Positions 23,268-32,733 are shown, counted from the first letter of the stretch. The stretch is DNA of 64,000 nt from Clostridiales bacterium (GCA_004555155.1 SFJH01000002.1:69621-133620); one strand, 5' to 3'. A program made the numbers and translations. Notes: generated from the letters alone by a model not told the origin.

Positions 23268-24071
23268 ATGTCGGAGTTCACCACTGTGCTGACAGATCAA
23301 CTCATCGGATTTGGCCTGCACCTGCTCTATGCCATTCTCATTGTTGCCGTCGGCCTGCGCGCAGCCGGGTGGCTGTCCGGCCGCATCAAGCGCATGAAGC
23401 TGATGCGCAGAATCGATCCCAGCGTGGCGGGCTTTGTCACCAACACCGCCTCCCTGGCGCTGCGCGTGCTGGTGCTGGTAACCGCCGCGCTGGTGCTGGG
23501 CGTGCCCGGCTCGGCGTTCATCACGCTGTTCGGTTCTGCCGGCGTAGCGGTAGGCCTGGCGCTACAGGGCTCGCTGAGCAATCTGGCCGGAGGACTGATG
23601 CTGCTGTTCTTCCGCCCCTTCAGCGTGGGCGACTACATCAAGACCGGCGACAGCGAGGGCGTCGTACAGCAGATTTCTGCGTTCTACACCACCATATTGA
23701 CCATCGACAACAAGCGCGTCGTGCTGCCCAACGGCGAACTGACCAACAACCGGCTGGTCAACTTCTCCGCCGAACCCCGGCGCATGCTGGATCTGTCCTT
23801 CTCCGTGGCCTATGAGAGCGACCCAGCGCAGGTGCGGTCGGTTCTGCTGAAATGCGCTGCGGAAAATCCGATGGTGCTGGACGATCCCGCGCCCATCGCG
23901 CCCATGACCGGCCACGGCGACAGCGCGCTGCAGTTCAGCCTGCGCGCCTGGGTGGCTCGCGAGAACTACAAGCCCGCAGAGTTCGCGCTGCTGGAGGCCG
24001 TCAAGCTGGCCTTCGACCGCGAGGGCATTCAGATCCCCTATCCCCAGATGGACGTCCACATGAAAAACTGA
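23268..24071 (+). CDS. Small-conductance mechanosensitive channel, MscS family
   Basis: A 267-residue MscS channel that opens under membrane tension to release solutes. Membrane helices lie near residues 10-35 and 60-80. The pore helix TM3 is glycine/alanine rich (GSAGVAVGLALQGSLSNLAGG, shown as its two ends GSAGVAVG and SNLAGG), followed by the FFRPFSVGDYI motif and the beta domain with VVLPNGELTNNRLVNFS. GGAGG lies seven bases before ATG 23268; an upstream TTG in the same frame lacks a site. Confidence 0.93.
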   Translation: MSEFTTVLTDQLIGFGLHLLYAILIVAVGLRAAGWLSGRIKRMKLMRRIDPSVAGFVTNTASLALRVLVLVTAALVLGVPGSAFITLFGSAGVAVGLALQGSLSNLAGGLMLLFFRPFSVGDYIKTGDSEGVVQQISAFYTTILTIDNKRVVLPNGELTNNRLVNFSAEPRRMLDLSFSVAYESDPAQVRSVLLKCAAENPMVLDDPAPIAPMTGHGDSALQFSLRAWVARENYKPAEFALLEAVKLAFDREGIQIPYPQMDVHMKN

Positions 24072-24084
24072 CGGAGGAACGACC

Positions 24085-24822
24085 ATGCCGAAGCTAGAAC
24101 CCTATTCCAAAAAACTCCCTTACAGCTACGCTCTGGGCGTGTTTCCTTCGCTGATGCTGCTGGAGGCGCGTCCGGACACCGCGCTGCGCCTGCTGCTGCA
24201 CCCGGACGGCCTGGAAAATGAGGGCGTGGGCAAGCTGCGCGAGCGCTGCGCCGCGCTGGGTGTCCGGGAGGAGCAGGCCGAGCGCGTGCTGCGCCGCGAA
24301 TCCAGGAAGGACAACTGCTTTGCCGGACTGGTGTTTGAGAAATATGAATCCACGCTGGAGCCGAACCTGTGCCACGCGGTGCTGTGCCAGATTTCCGACA
24401 GTGGCAATGTGGGCACGGCGCTGCGTTCGCTGCTGGGCTTCGGCATCCGCGACGTGGCCATCATCCGCCCCTGCGTGGATGTGTTCGATCCCCACGTGCT
24501 GCGCGCGTCCATGGGCGCGTTCTACAAGATGCGCGTGCACACCTTCGATACCTTCGAGGACTATCGCGCGCTCTACCCCGACCGGCCGCTGTACCCCTTC
24601 ATGCTGGACGGCGCAAAGACGCTGAACGAAGTGGCCGCCGCCGCAAAGCCGCCGTTTTCCCTGGTGTTCGGCAACGAAGCGTCCGGACTGCCCGCCCGCT
24701 TTGCCGCGCTGGGCCAGAGCGTGTTCATTCCCCAGAGCGATGAAATCGATTCGCTGAACCTCGCCGTCGCGGTGTCCGTCGGCAGCTATGTCTTTATGCA
24801 CGGAGGCAATATCCATGAATGA
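24085..24822 (+). CDS. SpoU/TrmH family RNA 2'-O-methyltransferase
   Basis: A 245-residue SPOUT methylase. The three SpoU motifs are present: ISDSGNVGTALRSLLGFG (motif 1) near residue 105, LVFGNEASGLP (motif 2) near 197, and IPQSDEIDSLNLAVAVSVG (motif 3) near 220. Motif 3 carries the knot that binds S-adenosylmethionine. The RNA target cannot be told. GGAGG precedes the ATG; it lies 13 bp after mscS and overlaps the next gene by eight bases. Confidence 0.85.
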   Translation: MPKLEPYSKKLPYSYALGVFPSLMLLEARPDTALRLLLHPDGLENEGVGKLRERCAALGVREEQAERVLRRESRKDNCFAGLVFEKYESTLEPNLCHAVLCQISDSGNVGTALRSLLGFGIRDVAIIRPCVDVFDPHVLRASMGAFYKMRVHTFDTFEDYRALYPDRPLYPFMLDGAKTLNEVAAAAKPPFSLVFGNEASGLPARFAALGQSVFIPQSDEIDSLNLAVAVSVGSYVFMHGGNIHE

Positions 24823-25378
24823 GCTTCAGAATGAAATCTACGCGGCCGCCACGGCAGCCATCACCGAGCTGATCGACTGCGACCGTCCCTTCTTCAACCC
24901 CGTCAAGCTCCTGGTCGTCGGCGGCTCCAGCAGTGAAATGGCCGGCGGCGTCATCGGCCACCAGTCCACCTTTGAACTGGGCGAGGCGCTGGCGCAGGCC
25001 GCGCTGGATCTGGCGGAAGCGCGCGGCTTTGCCTGCGCGTTCCAGTGCTGCGAGCATCTCAACCGCGCGCTGGTGATCGAGCGCGCCGCCGCCGAGGCCC
25101 GCGGCTATGAGATCGTCTGCGCCGTGCCCCGGCCCAAGGCGGGCGGCTCACTGGCCACCGCGGCCTATCGCCGGATGCGCGATCCCGTGCTGGTGGAGCG
25201 CGTCGCCGCGGACGCGGGCATTGACGTGGGTCTGACCCTCATCGGCATGCACCTGCGCGCCGTGGCTGTGCCGATCCGCCTGAGCGTCAAAGCCATCGGC
25301 TGCGCGACCGTCACCGCCGCCCGCACCCGCCCGAAGCTGATCGGCGGCGAGCGCGCGAAGTACACCGCCGAGGACTGA
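24815..25378 (+). CDS. YwlG/UPF0340 family protein (TIGR01440)
   Basis: A 187-residue conserved protein of the UPF0340 family, function not established. Family strings include LLVVGGSSSEMAGGVIGH near residue 30, CEHLNRALVIERAAA near 83, VPRPKAGGSLAT near 110 and GLTLIGMHLRAVAVP near 140. GGAGG is ten bases upstream of ATG 24815, and the start overlaps the stop of the SpoU gene (ATGAATGA), pointing to coupled translation. Confidence 0.85.
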   Translation: MNELQNEIYAAATAAITELIDCDRPFFNPVKLLVVGGSSSEMAGGVIGHQSTFELGEALAQAALDLAEARGFACAFQCCEHLNRALVIERAAAEARGYEIVCAVPRPKAGGSLATAAYRRMRDPVLVERVAADAGIDVGLTLIGMHLRAVAVPIRLSVKAIGCATVTAARTRPKLIGGERAKYTAED

Positions 25379-25411
25379 CTTTCGAACTCTTCTGAAAAGG
25401 AGCTGCCGCGC

Positions 25412-27010
25412 ATGTTCACCCAATTCTTTCCCGTACTGATGTCCCACTATCGCACGGATGCGCTGGAGCTTCCCCGTCCCGTCGGCGCGCGGCGTGCGCG
25501 CGCGGAATCCGACGCGCTGGAGGCGCTGCGCAGGGAACCTGGCGCCTTGCCGCTCTCTGCCCGCCTGCGCAATCCCAAGGAATATCAAGCGCTCCAGAGG
25601 CGCAGGCGCGATGACCTGCTGGCGCTTCTGCTGGCAGAGCCCGTGCCCGACGTGCTCGAGCGCATCGTCGATCTCATCGCCGCCATCGTCGAGGAGATCA
25701 CCTGGTCGGCCAATCCTGACAGGATTCCCTTCGAGGACGAAAATCATCCGGAGATCGACGTGCAGAGCGCTGAAACCGCCGTGCTGTTTGGCTGGACAGT
25801 ACATCTGCTGGGCGAGCGCCTGGACGCGAGCGTCTCCGGGCGCATGCGCAGCGAAGTGCGACGCCGGTTTTTCCGGCCCGCGCTGGTCCACGACGACTAC
25901 GGTTTCATGCGCGGCGAGGCCCCCTGCCCCATGACCATCGCTTCCGACCTGTTGCTTTCGGCGCTGCTGCTGGAAAACGACGAAGCGCGCCTTGGCCGCC
26001 TGCTTCGGCCCGCGCTGAAGCTGCTGGACGAATGCTGCGGCCGACACGGCCGCGAACTCGCGCCGTTGGCGGAGACGGTCTCGGACATCTCCGCCGTATC
26101 CGATCTCACGCGGCTGCTGCGGGACATGACGCGGCAGTACGTCGATCTGTCCGGCAGCATCCCCACCGGAGACTGGCTGGACGAAATTCTCTACGCCTGG
26201 ATCCAGGACGATCTGTTCAACGATCCCGCCGGAGACGGCATGCAGCCCCCGCTGTCCGGCTGCGACGTGTTCCGCATCGGCGAAGCGGCCAGCGACCAAC
26301 CGCTCATCGATCTGGGCGCGCACCTGCATCACCGCAGTCACCGCCCGCCCGCGACCGTCACCGGCCGCCTGCTGGAGCCCTCCGTCAGCGACCGCCTGGA
26401 GTCCACCTTTGGGAAGCCCCAGCGGCTGCGCTATGCTGCGCTGCGCAACAATCTGCTGATGGCGGCCCGGGTGCCGGGGCTGTACTGCTCGATGCACGTG
26501 GGCGGCAGACGCGGCAATGCGGGAGACATCTGCCTGTTCGCCGACGGCGCGCCGATTCTGGTGGACGGCGGCCGCGGCTGTTCCGTCCGAAATCTGCCCG
26601 TCATCGCGGGAAGGGAACCGCTGGAAGCGCCCTCGCGCCCCTGCATCGCGGATTTTCAGGCGCGGGAAGATCAGGAGATGATGTCTGTCGATCTGACGCA
26701 CGCCTATCCCGCCGCCTGCGGTCTGCGCTCCTACCAGCGCACCGCGCTGACCCTTCGTGCGGAACACACCGTGCGGATCGTCGATGCGGTGGATCTGGAG
26801 CGACCGGCGACCGTCGCCTTTCGCTTCGTCGCCGCCGCGCGCCCGACGGTGCTGAGCGCGGCCATCCGCTTCGGCTCCGTGCGCATGACCTGGGAGGGTG
26901 ACTTCACCATCTCCGCCAAGCCCATGGAAAACGGCCTGACCTGTATCGAGCTGATCGCCGTCGAGCCCGTCCGCCAGGCCTTCTTCGCCTTCAATTTTGA
27001 GCGCGCATGA
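25412..27010 (+). CDS. Heparinase II/III-like protein
   Basis: A 532-residue protein with the two-part architecture of heparinase II/III-like polysaccharide lyases: an alpha/alpha toroid (about 1-340, with TWSANPDRIPFEDE and the helix AETAVLFGWTVHLLG) and a beta-sandwich (about 350-532, with ARVPGLYCSMHVGGRRGNAGD and PILVDGGRG). No signal peptide is present, so it would act in the cytoplasm, for example on imported uronate-containing oligosaccharides. No other lyase-pathway gene is nearby. The subfamily and activity are uncertain. Confidence 0.7.
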   Translation: MFTQFFPVLMSHYRTDALELPRPVGARRARAESDALEALRREPGALPLSARLRNPKEYQALQRRRRDDLLALLLAEPVPDVLERIVDLIAAIVEEITWSANPDRIPFEDENHPEIDVQSAETAVLFGWTVHLLGERLDASVSGRMRSEVRRRFFRPALVHDDYGFMRGEAPCPMTIASDLLLSALLLENDEARLGRLLRPALKLLDECCGRHGRELAPLAETVSDISAVSDLTRLLRDMTRQYVDLSGSIPTGDWLDEILYAWIQDDLFNDPAGDGMQPPLSGCDVFRIGEAASDQPLIDLGAHLHHRSHRPPATVTGRLLEPSVSDRLESTFGKPQRLRYAALRNNLLMAARVPGLYCSMHVGGRRGNAGDICLFADGAPILVDGGRGCSVRNLPVIAGREPLEAPSRPCIADFQAREDQEMMSVDLTHAYPAACGLRSYQRTALTLRAEHTVRIVDAVDLERPATVAFRFVAAARPTVLSAAIRFGSVRMTWEGDFTISAKPMENGLTCIELIAVEPVRQAFFAFNFERA

Positions 27011-27030
27011 CCGCGCATGGGAGTGAAATC

Positions 27031-27609
27031 ATGTCCCGCATCCTGCTGACCGCCTTCGAACCCTTTGGGGGCGAGACCGTCAATCCGTCCATGGAAATTC
27101 TGCACCGGCTGTCCGGACGCCCGGACATCGACGCGCTGACCGTTCCGGTGACCTTTCGCGACGCGGCTGCCGCCGTCCTCCCCCATCTGCCCGGGCACGA
27201 CGCCGTGCTCATGCTGGGGCAGGCCCGCGGGCGGACCGGACTGACCGTAGAGCGCGTGGCCATCAACGTGGACGACGCCTCCATCGCCGACAACGCGAAA
27301 GAATGTCCATGCGACCAGCCCATCGTGAAAAACGGCCCGGCGGCGCACTTCGCAACGCTGCCGGTAAAGGCCATCGTCGAAGCCATCCGCGCCGAGGGAC
27401 TGCCCGCAGCAATCTCCAACTCCGCCGGAACCTTCGTATGCAATCATCTGATGTACTGCGTGTTGCACGCGCTGGAGGGCAGTGGCGTGCGCGCAGGCTT
27501 CATCCATGTCCCCTGCCTGCCCGAGCAGACACAGGGCGATCCCGCTGTTCCCGCCATGCCGCTGGACGATATGACGCGCGGCATTGAAGCCGCCATCCGC
27601 GTTCTCTGA
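27031..27609 (+). CDS. pcp: Pyroglutamyl-peptidase I
   Basis: Pcp removes N-terminal pyroglutamate from peptides. The 192-residue C15 cysteine peptidase starts MSRILLTAFEPFGG and retains the triad: Glu in VERVAIN near residue 80, Cys in SAGTFVCNHLMY near 140 and His in GFIHVPCLPEQ near 164. ATG 27031 has GGAG eight bases upstream. It follows the heparinase-like gene by 20 bp and ends at a bidirectional terminator. Confidence 0.93.
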   Translation: MSRILLTAFEPFGGETVNPSMEILHRLSGRPDIDALTVPVTFRDAAAAVLPHLPGHDAVLMLGQARGRTGLTVERVAINVDDASIADNAKECPCDQPIVKNGPAAHFATLPVKAIVEAIRAEGLPAAISNSAGTFVCNHLMYCVLHALEGSGVRAGFIHVPCLPEQTQGDPAVPAMPLDDMTRGIEAAIRVL

Positions 27610-27614
27610 ACGTC

Positions 27615-27652
27615 AAACGCCCCGGAAGCCGTCATCCGCTTCCGAGGCGTTT
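27615..27652. terminator. Bidirectional terminator between pcp and the GNAT gene
   Basis: A 15-bp stem with one mismatch (27615-27629 with 27638-27652) and an eight-base loop separates two convergent genes. The plus strand continues ATCCTTTC; the minus strand ends the stem in GTTTGACG. It overlaps the GNAT stop codon. Confidence 0.7.
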
Positions 27653-28208
27653 ATCCTTTCAATCGATTGACCATCCAGATTTCATCGCGGCAGGAGCCGT
27701 CCTCATAGCGAAGGGCGTCGGGCATGCGTCCGATCTCCTCGAAGCCGAGCCGCCGATAGAGCCGCTGCGCGCGCACGTTGTCCGAAACGACCGTGAGCTC
27801 CACCTGTGAAAAGCCCATTCCCGGCGCTTCCCGGAGCAGGGCAGTCAGGATCTCGCCGCCGAGCCCTTCGCTCCAGAAGCGCTTCCGCACGCAGATGCCG
27901 AACTGCGCGCGATGCCGCTTGCGGGGATAGCTGCGCGACACGGGGCTGATCCCGCCGCAGGCGATCATCTCCCCGCCGAAGAACGCGGCGATCTCCAGCA
28001 CAGCGGCGTCCTCCAGCTGTTCGGCAATCACATCGGCAACCAGCGCTGCGTCGCCGGGCGCATCGTCCGCGCCGCGCGCCATGAATGGCGTCTCCCCATT
28101 CACCTGCCGCAGAAACGCAATGCGCTGCGCAGCGTCCCCGGGTTCGGGACTGCGCAGCACGCAGCGTTGTCCGGACTTCATCTGAAACACCCGGGCTTCA
28201 TATTTCAC
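27651..28208 (-). CDS. GNAT family N-acetyltransferase
   Basis: A 185-residue acetyltransferase. The acetyl-CoA region is visible as FGICVRKRFWSEGLGGEILTALL (ends FGICVRK and GLGGEILTALL; the usual Q/RxxGxG/A appears as SEGLGG), followed by VELTVVSDNVRAQRLYRRLGFEEIGR, the classic motif B/C region (key YRRLGFEEIG). The start is GTG 28208, six bases after GGGAGG, overlapping the upstream stop as GTGA. The acceptor is unknown. Confidence 0.87.
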   Translation of the reverse strand: MKYEARVFQMKSGQRCVLRSPEPGDAAQRIAFLRQVNGETPFMARGADDAPGDAALVADVIAEQLEDAAVLEIAAFFGGEMIACGGISPVSRSYPRKRHRAQFGICVRKRFWSEGLGGEILTALLREAPGMGFSQVELTVVSDNVRAQRLYRRLGFEEIGRMPDALRYEDGSCRDEIWMVNRLKG

Positions 28209-29203
28209 GATTTGCCTCCCATCGCGCGCAGATCCATGCCCCTCGGCGTGACGAGGCCGTCCTTGGCCATCATGGTCTCCAGAACCTGAATGTCCGCCTC
28301 CACGTCCAGCGCCTCCGTGCGGAACAGCCGGTCCTGCTGCTGTTCAAAGGCGGTGATCAGCGAATCGAGGATGTTTTCGATCTTCTTCCGCGAGGCCACG
28401 ATGTTTTCGCCCTGATAGCTCTGCTTCTCCATCAGCGCATAGCTTTCCAGCAGCTTGAAGGTGGTGGGCAGATAGTAGTTCATGAATTTCTTCACTTCAT
28501 CGGCGCGCTCTGGCTTCTGGCGCACCACGGCAAAGATGCTGGCGGTCAGCTCGCCGATGCGGTCGATGCGCCGGGACACGCCCTCGTCGTCGATCTCGTC
28601 GTTCAGGCGGCGGATCTGCTTCAGCTTCTCTTCAAACTCATTCTCCTGGAAGGCGGGCTGAGGCTTCGGCTTCGGCGGCTTCTGGGGTTCCGGACGGGGC
28701 GCTTCCGCCTCCTGAACCGGCTCGGGGGCCGTCTTGCGCTCCCGGTTGATCTCGGCCTTCACGCCGTCCGAATGGATGGTAACGTTGATAAAGGGCGCCT
28801 TGCGCGATTCCGCCGCGTCCGTAAACACGGTCTCCACCGCCGTCAGCACCAGCACGCCGCGGCTGCGGTCGATGTATGCGTCGCTGCCCAGATAGCCCTT
28901 GTCGATCATCACCTGAAGATCGCTCAGAACCAGCGACGGCGTCTTGCCCAGCTTGGCGGACAGCTCGTGCACGTCCACCTCGCAGCGGTCGCCGATAATC
29001 GCCGCATAGTTGCGGTAGTCCACCATCTTCTTGCTGTGCCAGATGGCCGCGATCTTCTTCACGCCCAGCAGCGCGCCGATCGGCCAGAAGATGCAGAGCA
29101 TGATCGCCACCGCGATCCAGGAAGGCCCCTTATCCTCTTTTTCATAGGGAACATAGACCCGTCCCCCGCGACGATTGACTTCATTGCGCTTTTTCGCACA
29201 CAT
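28205..29203 (-). CDS. XpaC-like membrane protein (5-bromo-4-chloroindolyl phosphate hydrolysis family)
   Basis: A 332-residue protein with a basic N-terminus, one or two membrane helices near residues 28-45 (WIAVAIMLCIFWPIGALLGV), a winged-helix-like segment (VDVHELSAKLGKTPSLVLSD), a Pro/Lys/Glu-rich linker and a C-terminal helical domain with YYLPTTFKLLESYALMEKQ. That last string is typical of the XpaC family, often paired with TelA in Firmicutes, but no telA is present. AGGGGTG precedes ATG 29203. Confidence 0.75.
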   Translation of the reverse strand: MCAKKRNEVNRRGGRVYVPYEKEDKGPSWIAVAIMLCIFWPIGALLGVKKIAAIWHSKKMVDYRNYAAIIGDRCEVDVHELSAKLGKTPSLVLSDLQVMIDKGYLGSDAYIDRSRGVLVLTAVETVFTDAAESRKAPFINVTIHSDGVKAEINRERKTAPEPVQEAEAPRPEPQKPPKPKPQPAFQENEFEEKLKQIRRLNDEIDDEGVSRRIDRIGELTASIFAVVRQKPERADEVKKFMNYYLPTTFKLLESYALMEKQSYQGENIVASRKKIENILDSLITAFEQQQDRLFRTEALDVEADIQVLETMMAKDGLVTPRGMDLRAMGGKS

Positions 29204-29266
29204 CGCACTCACCCCTTCGGCGCACAAATTCATGTTTATTGTAGCACAAGATTGTAAATATTTTGT

Positions 29267-31576
29267 TTACTTTTGTCCATCCCAGAAATCTTTCATCCGA
29301 TTCTTAAGCTGTTCTAATTTTTTCATGCGCTCGACGCGCCAGTAGGGCGGCAACAGCTCGCGCACCTTTTCGCCGTCATAGCGCGTGTCCATCAGCAGCA
29401 CCACGCCGCGGTCGGTTTCCGTGCGGATGACGCGGCCGGCGGCCTGCAGCACCCTGCGCATGCCCGGATAGGTATAGGCCACATCATAGCCGGTGCCGAA
29501 GCCGTCGTCGTACAGCTCCTGCAGCATGCTCCGCTCGAAGCCGATCTGGGGAATGCCCGTGGATACGATCGCCGCGCCGCTCAGCCGATCGTCGGGCAAA
29601 TCCACGCCCTCGGCAAACACGCCGCCCAGCACGATGAACGCCAGCATGCTGCGCGTCGGATGCTCCTCGAAGCATTCGATGAACTGCGTCCGGGCGGCTT
29701 CGTCCATGGCGCTCTGCTGGCGCATGGCAAAATCGTCCGGGAAGGTGAACCGGTAGCGCTCAAAGGCCTGGTTCAGATAGGCGAACGACGGAAAGCAGGC
29801 CAGATAGTTGCCCGGATGCGCCTGAACCATGGCGTGCAGAATCTGCACCACCGCGCCCAGCGTGCGCTCGCGATCGTTGAACTTCACCGACACCGGCAGC
29901 TTCAGCGCCAGCAGATTCTCCGGCGGAAACGGAGATTCCAGCCGAAGCAGCACATCCGCGCCGCCCGCATCCAGCCCCAGCTGCCGGGCATAGTGATCCA
30001 TCGGCGCGAGCGTGGCGGAAAACAGCGCCGCACCGCCCACCCGCTGAAACACCTTGCGCAGATGCTCCGAGGGATCGTAGCACCACAGCCGCACGCAGAT
30101 GCGCTTGCCCTCGGGCAGGATCATCACGCGGTAGCGCGTTTCGTCAAACTGCCGCGCGACGCGGGCAAACCAGGCCGCGTCCAGCATCAGCTTGCCCACC
30201 TCCGGTTCCGGCGACTGCAGCTGCTCCGCCGCGTCCGCAAAGGTCTGCGCCGCCAGCAGAAATGCTTCCGGAATCTCGGACAGGGCCTCCGGCTCCGCAT
30301 CGGGCCTCGTCAGTACCTTCAGCAGCGCCGTGAGCGCCTGGTAGGTCGGGCTCTGACGTCCTTCATACCGGCCGATCAGCCGCCGCACCTCCTCCACCCG
30401 CGTGCCGGACAGCTCCACGGAGAGCATGTCCCGCGCGCGGTCGGGCAGATTGTGCGCCTCGTCGATCAGCAGACCGGCCTTCGATTTCTGATCGAAATAC
30501 CGCCGCAGATGCACCCGGGGATCGAAGGCATAATTGTAGTCGCAGATAATCACATCCGCCTGCTCCGACAGATCCAGCGACAGCTCATAGGGGCAAAGCT
30601 CGTATTCCACCGCCAGCCTGCGAATCGCCTCCGCATCCGCGGCTTCGATATTCAGCCCCTCGCGCAGCGCTTCCCGCCGCCGGGCGTAGTAATCCGCGGC
30701 ATAGGGGCAGCCGAAGCAGTCCTTTTTCTCCAGAAGACAGCACTTTTCCTTGGCCGTAATTGAAATCGACCGCAGCTTCAGGCCCTGTTCCCGCATGCGC
30801 TCCAACGCCAACTCCGCAGCGCGGCGGCCGGTGGTGCGGGCGGTCAGATAGAACAGCGCCGTGACCTTTCCCTTCCCCAGCGCCTTCAGCGCGCCGAACA
30901 GCGACGCAGCCGTCTTGCCGATGCCCGTGGGCGCTTCGATCAGCGTGCGCGTGCCATCGCGCATGGCGCGATAGATCTGCGCGGCCATCTCCCGCTGCCC
31001 GTCCCGGTAATTCTCGAAGGGGAACCTCATGTTCATCAGCGTGGGCACGGACTGCTCCCGCCACGCGTCCAGCGCCGCCACCCACCTCGCGTAGGGCTCC
31101 GCGCAGCGCAGGAACACCGCCCGCAGCTCGTCAATGGAATAGCGCCTGCGGTAGCTGTTCTGCGCGCCGTCCAGGCGATAGTAGCACAGCGCCACCTCGG
31201 CTCCGTCCGCGCCCTCGTTGGCGCAGAGCAGGTACGCGTAAATCTGACCCTGCGCCAGATGCGCCGGATAGTCATCGATGCGGATCAGCGACGGCTGCTG
31301 TGCGGTAGTCTTGATCTCGAGCACGCGGAGCGCCCCGTCTTTCCGGCTCACAGCGTCGGCCCGCCCCTGCACGCGCATTTCTACGCCTTCCACCGTCTCG
31401 ACTCTGGAAACGTACTCCTCCGCCGTCCATTCGTCCCCCAGCATGGCCTGAAGCTGCCGGTGTCCCAGCGAGCCGTCATTCATGCGATCGATCATCTCGG
31501 CCGCGGGCACAAGGTCGCCGGTTTGCAGCGTGAACTCCGCCAGCGCGCGGACGTTGATCGAATGATTTTTCGGCAT
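29267..31576 (-). CDS. RecB-like nuclease fused to a DinG/XPD-type DNA helicase
   Basis: A 769-residue two-part enzyme. The N-terminus has a PD-(D/E)xK nuclease pattern: GRADAV near residue 71, EIK near 87 and QGQIYAYLL near 109. A superfamily 2 XPD/DinG helicase follows, with Walker A APTGIGKTAAS near 215 and DEAH near 372. Cysteines near 279/280, 287, 290 and 328 fit the iron-sulfur cluster of this family. Motif VI appears as QAAGRVIRTETDRG near the C-terminus. GGAGG is eight bases before ATG 31576. It probably acts in DNA repair; specificity is unknown. Confidence 0.88.
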   Translation of the reverse strand: MPKNHSINVRALAEFTLQTGDLVPAAEMIDRMNDGSLGHRQLQAMLGDEWTAEEYVSRVETVEGVEMRVQGRADAVSRKDGALRVLEIKTTAQQPSLIRIDDYPAHLAQGQIYAYLLCANEGADGAEVALCYYRLDGAQNSYRRRYSIDELRAVFLRCAEPYARWVAALDAWREQSVPTLMNMRFPFENYRDGQREMAAQIYRAMRDGTRTLIEAPTGIGKTAASLFGALKALGKGKVTALFYLTARTTGRRAAELALERMREQGLKLRSISITAKEKCCLLEKKDCFGCPYAADYYARRREALREGLNIEAADAEAIRRLAVEYELCPYELSLDLSEQADVIICDYNYAFDPRVHLRRYFDQKSKAGLLIDEAHNLPDRARDMLSVELSGTRVEEVRRLIGRYEGRQSPTYQALTALLKVLTRPDAEPEALSEIPEAFLLAAQTFADAAEQLQSPEPEVGKLMLDAAWFARVARQFDETRYRVMILPEGKRICVRLWCYDPSEHLRKVFQRVGGAALFSATLAPMDHYARQLGLDAGGADVLLRLESPFPPENLLALKLPVSVKFNDRERTLGAVVQILHAMVQAHPGNYLACFPSFAYLNQAFERYRFTFPDDFAMRQQSAMDEAARTQFIECFEEHPTRSMLAFIVLGGVFAEGVDLPDDRLSGAAIVSTGIPQIGFERSMLQELYDDGFGTGYDVAYTYPGMRRVLQAAGRVIRTETDRGVVLLMDTRYDGEKVRELLPPYWRVERMKKLEQLKNRMKDFWDGQK

Positions 31577-31594
31577 GCGTTTTCCTCCCCGGGC

Positions 31595-31623
31595 TTGACA
31601 GTTCGGCTTCCCGATGGTACATT
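31595..31623 (+). promoter_or_regulatory. SigA-type promoter of manA
   Basis: TTGACA (31595-31600) and TACATT (31618-31623) are 17 bp apart on the plus strand, about 70 bp before the manA start. Confidence 0.6.
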
Positions 31624-31693
31624 GTATATATGAGAGCATTCCCTCTCAGTATAATTCACTTCACTGTATTTTGCAAGCAGGAGGACATGTACA

Positions 31694-32707
31694 ATGGACA
31701 TCTATCCGCTTTTGATGGCTCCCTATTTCCGCCATGGCGAGGCGACGCCCTGGGGCGGCAGCATGCTGCGCGACGCGTTCATGAAGGATGCGCCCGACGA
31801 CCGCACCGGCGAAAGCCTCGAGGTTTCCGCGCTTGCCGATCGCGAGAGCGTCGTGCGCAACGGCGTTCACGCCGGCAAGACCTTCACCAAGATGATCGAG
31901 CTGTGGGGCGAATCGCTGACCGGCGCGTATGAGGGCGAGTTCCCGCTGCTTCTGAAGCTGCTGGACGCGCAGCAGATGCTGTCCGTTCAGGTGCATCCCG
32001 GCGATGCATACGGCATGGCGCACGATGGCAAGCTGGGCAAGAGCGAGGCCTGGATCGTGCTCAACTGCGAACCCGGCGCCAAAATCGCCTACGGTCTGAA
32101 CACCAACGGCGAGGATCTGCGCAAGATCGTGGAGGACGGCCGTCTGGAGTCCGCACTCCACTGGGAGGTCGTGCGTCCCGGCGACGTGTTCTACATTCCC
32201 AACGGCATGGTGCACGCCCTCGGCGGCGGCATCCAGGTCTACGAAATCCAGCAGTCCAGCGACGCGACCTACCGCTTCTGGGATTGGGGCCGCGTGGGCA
32301 AGGACGGCAAGCCCCGCGAGCTGCACACCGAAAAGGCCCTGGACGTGAGCGTTCCGGATCGCCATCTCTCCCGCATCGAGGGCACGACCGTGCTGTGCAA
32401 GGGCGGCAGCCGCACCTATTACATCTCTGAGGAGCATTTTGAGCTGTGCCGCCTGAACCTCTCCGGCAAAATGCCGCTGGAGAGCGGCCGCATGCTCTTC
32501 CTGACGCCCATGTCCCCGTGCACGCTGCACTGGGCGGATGAGACGCTGGAACTGAACGCCTTCGACAGCGTTGTGGTGCCCGCCGAACTGGAGGGCGTCT
32601 CGCTTGAGGGCGACACCAAGGTGCTGATGTCCTCGCTCCCGGACCGGGAGAAGCTCCGCGCCGAGCTGGGCTACCGCGCCGAGAACGTCGCCGGCCTGAT
32701 GGACTGA
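31694..32707 (+). CDS. manA: Mannose-6-phosphate isomerase, class I
   Basis: ManA interconverts mannose 6-phosphate and fructose 6-phosphate. The 337-residue zinc cupin has the metal ligands in SVQVHPGD (Gln and His) near residue 97, the Glu in GKSEAWIVL near 114 and the His in PNGMVHALGGG near 172. The length matches the short Firmicutes form. GGAGG lies nine bases before the ATG. It is monocistronic, with a consensus promoter and a stem-loop 38 bp after the stop. Confidence 0.93.
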   Translation: MDIYPLLMAPYFRHGEATPWGGSMLRDAFMKDAPDDRTGESLEVSALADRESVVRNGVHAGKTFTKMIELWGESLTGAYEGEFPLLLKLLDAQQMLSVQVHPGDAYGMAHDGKLGKSEAWIVLNCEPGAKIAYGLNTNGEDLRKIVEDGRLESALHWEVVRPGDVFYIPNGMVHALGGGIQVYEIQQSSDATYRFWDWGRVGKDGKPRELHTEKALDVSVPDRHLSRIEGTTVLCKGGSRTYYISEEHFELCRLNLSGKMPLESGRMLFLTPMSPCTLHWADETLELNAFDSVVVPAELEGVSLEGDTKVLMSSLPDREKLRAELGYRAENVAGLMD

Positions 32708-32733
32708 GCTTTCCGGATTCCAATCAGACCGTG

